Shown piece by piece: positions 6,266 through 8,764 of a stretch of 8,764 nucleotides of DNA. The DNA comes from Rickettsiales bacterium (lineage in GTDB: Bacteria > Pseudomonadota > Alphaproteobacteria > Rickettsiales > UBA1997). How positions within the stretch are numbered: position 1 is the stretch's first letter; each line of letters opens with the position of its first letter. The stretch is taken from positions 1 to 8,764 of the forward strand of contig CANMEW010000050.1 in assembly GCA_947496905.1 (NCBI GenBank). The letters are read 5' to 3'. Under the pieces are notes generated by a model, which saw only the letters and a program-made list of their open reading frames with translations, did not search any database and had not been told where the DNA came from. A program made the translations under genes and the position numbers.

Positions 6266-8146
6266 TTAATTTATGGTTTCGTCACTTACGCTTGGTAGAG
6301 GGCTGCCCATTACTGAGCTTGCGGCAGAAGTAGTTTGCGAAGATGCTGTGCGAATTGTTTTGCCTGCCAGCAAGTCTTTAATTTCGTCGCCACTTAAGGT
6401 TTCATATTCCAGCAAAGCTTGGGCGAGTTTTTCGAGATCAGCTTTTTTGTCAGCCAAAATATTTTTGGCGCGCTGCAAGGCTTCGCTCACAATCCGCTTC
6501 ACTTCTTCGTCGATAATTTTTCCAGTTTCTTCCGAATAGACTTTGTTCGCAGCGTAGAATTTTGCGCCATCCTCCTCACTGTAATCGATTGTTCCAACTC
6601 TGTCGCTTAAGCCCCAGCGTGTCACCATGTTGCGTGCCATGTCGGTTGCTTGCGAAATGTCCGACGATGCGCCAGTTGTGACTTGATCGTAACCAAAAAT
6701 TAACTCTTCGGCAGCGCGTCCACCCATTGCAACGGTTAGGTCGTCTAAAAGTTTGGCGCGAGTAATTGAGAAGCGATCGGTTTCCGGTAAGCGCATTACG
6801 AGTCCCAATGCGCGGCCTCGTGGAATGATTGTTGCTTTGTGGATTGGGTCAGAATTTGGAGAGTTAATCGCGGTGATTGCATGACCAGATTCATGGTAGG
6901 CTGTCAGTTCTTTTTCTGATTTTTGCATCACCATCGATTTTCTTTCCGCTCCCATCATAATTTTATCCTTCGCCTCTTCGATATTTTTCATCGTCACCAT
7001 TTTTTGATTGTAGCGAGCAGCCATTAGTGCGCCCTCATTCACCAAATTTGCGAGATCAGCACCGGCAAAGCCCGGTGTTCCGCGTGCAACAGTTTTGACG
7101 TCGATGTCTGCAGCGGCGGCAATTTTCTTCAAATGCACATTTAGAATTTGCTCACGTCCAAGAATATCGGGATTTGGAACTGTGACTTGGCGATCGAAGC
7201 GACCAGGGCGTAGAAGAGCTCGATCCAAAACATCGGGACGATTTGTTGCCGCAATAATTACCACGCCTTCATTTTCGGAGAAGCCGTCCATCTCAACGAG
7301 TAGTTGGTTGAGAGTTTGTTCGCGCTCGTCATTACCGCCACCAACACCACTTCCTCTGTGGCGTCCGACCGCATCAATTTCGTCAATAAAAACGATGCAA
7401 GGCGCAGATTTTTTTGCTTGCTCAAACATGTCGCGAACGCGGCTTGCGCCAACGCCGACAAACATTTCAACAAAGTCAGAGCCAGAAATTGAAAAAAATG
7501 GAACGCCCGCTTCGCCAGCAATGGCTCTAGCAAGTAATGTTTTGCCAGTTCCGGGAGATCCGATTAGTAAACAGCCGCGCGGAATTCTGGCGCCGACCGC
7601 GGTGTATTTTTGTGCATCCTTGAGGAAATCGACAATTTCTGTTAGCTCTTGTTTTGCTTCGTCAATTCCGGCTACGTCAGCAAATGTGACTTTTGTCTTA
7701 CTTTCCTGCAAAAGCTTAGCGCGAGATTTTCCAAAACCAAAAGCTCCTCCACGTCCACCGCCAGAGGCTCCACGAGAAAGAAAAATCCACAGACCAATCA
7801 TCAAAATGAATGGTAACCAACCTAAAATTCCGGCAGCGATTCTTTCCCCTTTGCTGACAAGTGGGATGGCGTTGATCTCTACACCCTTCTCCCGCAGTCT
7901 TTCCACGAGGTTTGGATATTCGGGGAGGTAGGTGTAAAATTGTGAGCCATCCTTGAGTTTGCCGACAAGGTCACTGCCTTTTATCTCGACCTGAGCTACT
8001 TCTCCAGCATCGGCTTTTTTCATGAATTCACTGAAAACTATTTTGTTTCCAGCCATACCATCAGGCCCACCAATGAGGTTTGAAATTGTCAGCACTACAG
8101 CAAAAACAGCCAGCCAAATTAAAAAGTTTTTTCCAGAATTTTTCAT
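6266..8146 (-). CDS. ftsH: ATP-dependent zinc metalloprotease FtsH
   Basis: This membrane-anchored AAA+ protease degrades misfolded membrane proteins and short-lived regulators. The 626-residue length is usual. The first membrane helix is at about 7-26 (FLIWLAVFAVVLTISNLIG), a periplasmic loop follows, and the second helix is at about 103-124. The AAA domain has Walker A GSPGTGKT (196-203), pore motif FVG (229-231), Walker B IVFIDE (251-256) and the second region of homology TNRPDVLDRALLRPGRFDR with R313 and R316. The zinc site is HESGH (H418, E419, H422), with the third ligand D496 in TGASSDISQATDMARNM. Ser197 replaces the more usual Pro in GPPGTGKT, a tolerated position. The C-terminal tail after about 597 is Ser/Thr-rich. 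tilS, a common upstream neighbour in alphaproteobacteria, is absent here; a short ORF and an IS1 end occupy that place. There is no clear Shine-Dalgarno, only an A-rich leader. Confidence 0.98.
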   Translation of the reverse strand: MKNSGKNFLIWLAVFAVVLTISNLIGGPDGMAGNKIVFSEFMKKADAGEVAQVEIKGSDLVGKLKDGSQFYTYLPEYPNLVERLREKGVEINAIPLVSKGERIAAGILGWLPFILMIGLWIFLSRGASGGGRGGAFGFGKSRAKLLQESKTKVTFADVAGIDEAKQELTEIVDFLKDAQKYTAVGARIPRGCLLIGSPGTGKTLLARAIAGEAGVPFFSISGSDFVEMFVGVGASRVRDMFEQAKKSAPCIVFIDEIDAVGRHRGSGVGGGNDEREQTLNQLLVEMDGFSENEGVVIIAATNRPDVLDRALLRPGRFDRQVTVPNPDILGREQILNVHLKKIAAAADIDVKTVARGTPGFAGADLANLVNEGALMAARYNQKMVTMKNIEEAKDKIMMGAERKSMVMQKSEKELTAYHESGHAITAINSPNSDPIHKATIIPRGRALGLVMRLPETDRFSITRAKLLDDLTVAMGGRAAEELIFGYDQVTTGASSDISQATDMARNMVTRWGLSDRVGTIDYSEEDGAKFYAANKVYSEETGKIIDEEVKRIVSEALQRAKNILADKKADLEKLAQALLEYETLSGDEIKDLLAGKTIRTASSQTTSAASSVMGSPLPSVSDETIN

Positions 8147-8177
8147 TGAGAGTTTTTTTTGAGAGTTGAGTTAAGAT

Positions 8178-8534
8178 TTAATTTCTGCCTGAAGAGTTTG
8201 TCGTGAATGATGCAGAGAATGTTTGCTGAACGTCCATTGCCTCCGCATCTGTTCTTGGTCTTGAATTTTTTTGTTCATCACTTCTGAGCGATATTTCTTC
8301 TGCTTTCCTTTTTTTGTGCGACCGCTTCCATTCAAGCCTTCCACCATCGCCTCCTCTCAATTCGCGGTCTTCTAAAATTTTTATCCATCTTGAGTCTTCT
8401 TGAGCTTTTTTCGTAATCTGCGCTACCTGCACCCTGTCTGCCCAACACACTTTTTTTGATTGCTCTTCCTCAATTACTATTTCTCTAAATTCATCTAAAC
8501 ACATTTCTACGCAGTCTCGTGCTACGTCAGACAT
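8178..8534 (-). CDS. Uncharacterised charged ORF abutting an IS1 end; intact small gene or 3' remnant
   Basis: I recognise no family. From the ATG at 8534 it encodes 118 residues; a TTG at 8543 would add three but lies at the IS boundary. The protein is highly charged, with a Cys pair near the start (CVEMCLDEF), a Lys/Arg-rich middle (KRSHKKRKAEE) and no membrane segment. Ten of 13 arginines use AGA or AGG, unlike ftsH next door, which by eye uses mostly CGN codons. This suggests foreign origin, or a frame under no selection. It ends 31 bp before ftsH in the same direction. Its beginning coincides almost exactly with the right end of the IS1-family element, so it may be the C-terminal remainder of a gene split by that insertion. 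No Shine-Dalgarno decides the start. Confidence 0.4.
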   Translation of the reverse strand: MSDVARDCVEMCLDEFREIVIEEEQSKKVCWADRVQVAQITKKAQEDSRWIKILEDRELRGGDGGRLEWKRSHKKRKAEEISLRSDEQKNSRPRTDAEAMDVQQTFSASFTTNSSGRN

Positions 8535-8542
8535 GACATCCA

Positions 8543-8764
8543 AGTGGCATTGCTAACCAAATATAGAAAAGAACTTTTTTCTATTAAAAAACAGAAAAAT
8601 CGAATGAAAAATCATGTCGATTGCTTTCGAGTAACGCTTGGTTCTTCTGTTGAGTCGAGCAAGGTAATGTCTGATCAGAGAGTTTTTTGATTCGACCAAA
8701 GAGGTCTCTGCTTTTGTAACCACATGTCTTTCTGCAATCTTGTATTGCTTGTAAACTTCGTAAT
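8543..8764 (-). mobile_element. IS1-family insertion sequence, 3' end only (continues beyond the window)
   Basis: The element is recognised by its transposase (8553-8764) and by a plausible right terminal repeat at about 8543-8560. Read inward on the + strand this is AGTGGCATTGCTAACCAA, which resembles the IS1 type of end (GGTGATGCTGCCAAC...). The transposase stop codon lies inside this end. The outer boundary is uncertain by one or two bases. The left end and target duplication (8-9 bp expected for the family) are outside the window. Confidence 0.75.
8553..8764 (-). CDS. IS1-family transposase, C-terminal 69 codons (5' end outside the window)
   Basis: The open frame runs in from the window edge and ends in TAG at 8553-8555. 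The translated tail includes HVVTKAETSLVESKNSLIRH followed by YLARLNRRTKRYSKAIDM. This aligns with the C-terminal part of the IS1 InsB/InsAB' catalytic domain, 'HtVTK..T..iE..N..lR..l.RL.RkT.cySKs..m'. The Glu in LVESKN corresponds to the last acidic residue of the DDE triad, and the RRTKRYSK block is the family's most recognisable signature. The visible part has no frameshift or internal stop. Whether the gene is intact, or needs the programmed frameshift known for IS1, cannot be seen. The last 20 residues are hydrophobic and Phe-rich (IFHSIFLFFNRKKFFSIFG), which is AT-driven tail sequence. Confidence 0.85.
   Translation of the reverse strand, partial: YEVYKQYKIAERHVVTKAETSLVESKNSLIRHYLARLNRRTKRYSKAIDMIFHSIFLFFNRKKFFSIFG

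Noticed and set aside
7095..7931. Long + strand open frame (278 codons) opposite ftsH
   Set aside because: It lies wholly antisense to the well-conserved ftsH AAA domain, and its product is a low-complexity Ser/Pro/Arg-rich string. It is a codon-bias shadow.
8147..8177. Search for a Shine-Dalgarno or heat-shock-type promoter directly before ftsH
   Set aside because: Only an A-rich leader is visible. No convincing motif could be assigned.
1..8764. CRISPR array, toxin-antitoxin, restriction or other defence module
   Set aside because: I saw no regularly spaced repeats and no recognisable defence proteins. Genes here are housekeeping, envelope or IS-related.

Overview
The window looks like a chromosomal stretch of an AT-rich alphaproteobacterium, most likely a Rickettsiales-like or related host-associated lineage. 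This placement is inferred from by-eye protein resemblance. NuoD reads like the Rickettsia protein through its N-terminal half, the first gene resembles alphaproteobacterial penicillin-binding-protein activators, and FtsH has the HESGH zinc motif. The DNA is A/T-rich with many homopolymer runs, and Shine-Dalgarno sequences are weak or absent.

Layout, left to right. Bases 3-851 (+) are the 3' part of a periplasmic-binding-fold (LpoA/LppC-like) gene. It converges on nuoD (901-2082, -), with a small imperfect hairpin between them. nuoD stands alone here: no nuoC or nuoE is adjacent. Only 36 bp separate its start from a divergent gene (2119-2922, +) for a secreted, cysteine-rich protein of unknown function. 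Directly behind that gene's stop codon lies a 217-bp non-coding element (2923-3139). It has 17-bp terminal inverted repeats, a TTAG duplication on both sides and strong internal hairpins, so it is a MITE-like insertion.

The rest of the window is transcribed leftward. In transcription order it holds the 3' end of an IS1-family transposase gene (from the right edge to 8553), a short uncharacterised ORF that begins at the IS end (8178-8534), ftsH (8146-6266), a phosphomannomutase/phosphoglucomutase gene (6260-4824), coaE (4827-4216, ATGA overlap) and a type IV prepilin-like gene with a LamG-like C-terminal domain (4153-3167). ftsH, the mutase gene and coaE are tightly packed and probably cotranscribed. 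The pilin gene follows 62 bp later, behind a C-rich leader with a run of seven C.

Functionally the block mixes housekeeping genes (respiratory complex I, membrane proteolysis, sugar-phosphate metabolism for envelope polysaccharide, CoA synthesis) with envelope and surface proteins (activator-like lipoprotein family, secreted Cys-rich protein, pilin-lectin fusion) and two kinds of mobile DNA. I see no CRISPR array, no tRNA or rRNA, and no evident defence system. The most interesting items are the pilin-LamG fusion with its homopolymeric leader, the MITE inserted exactly at a stop codon, the IS1 junction beside an odd ORF, and a CoaE whose Walker A motif ends in Asn instead of Ser/Thr.
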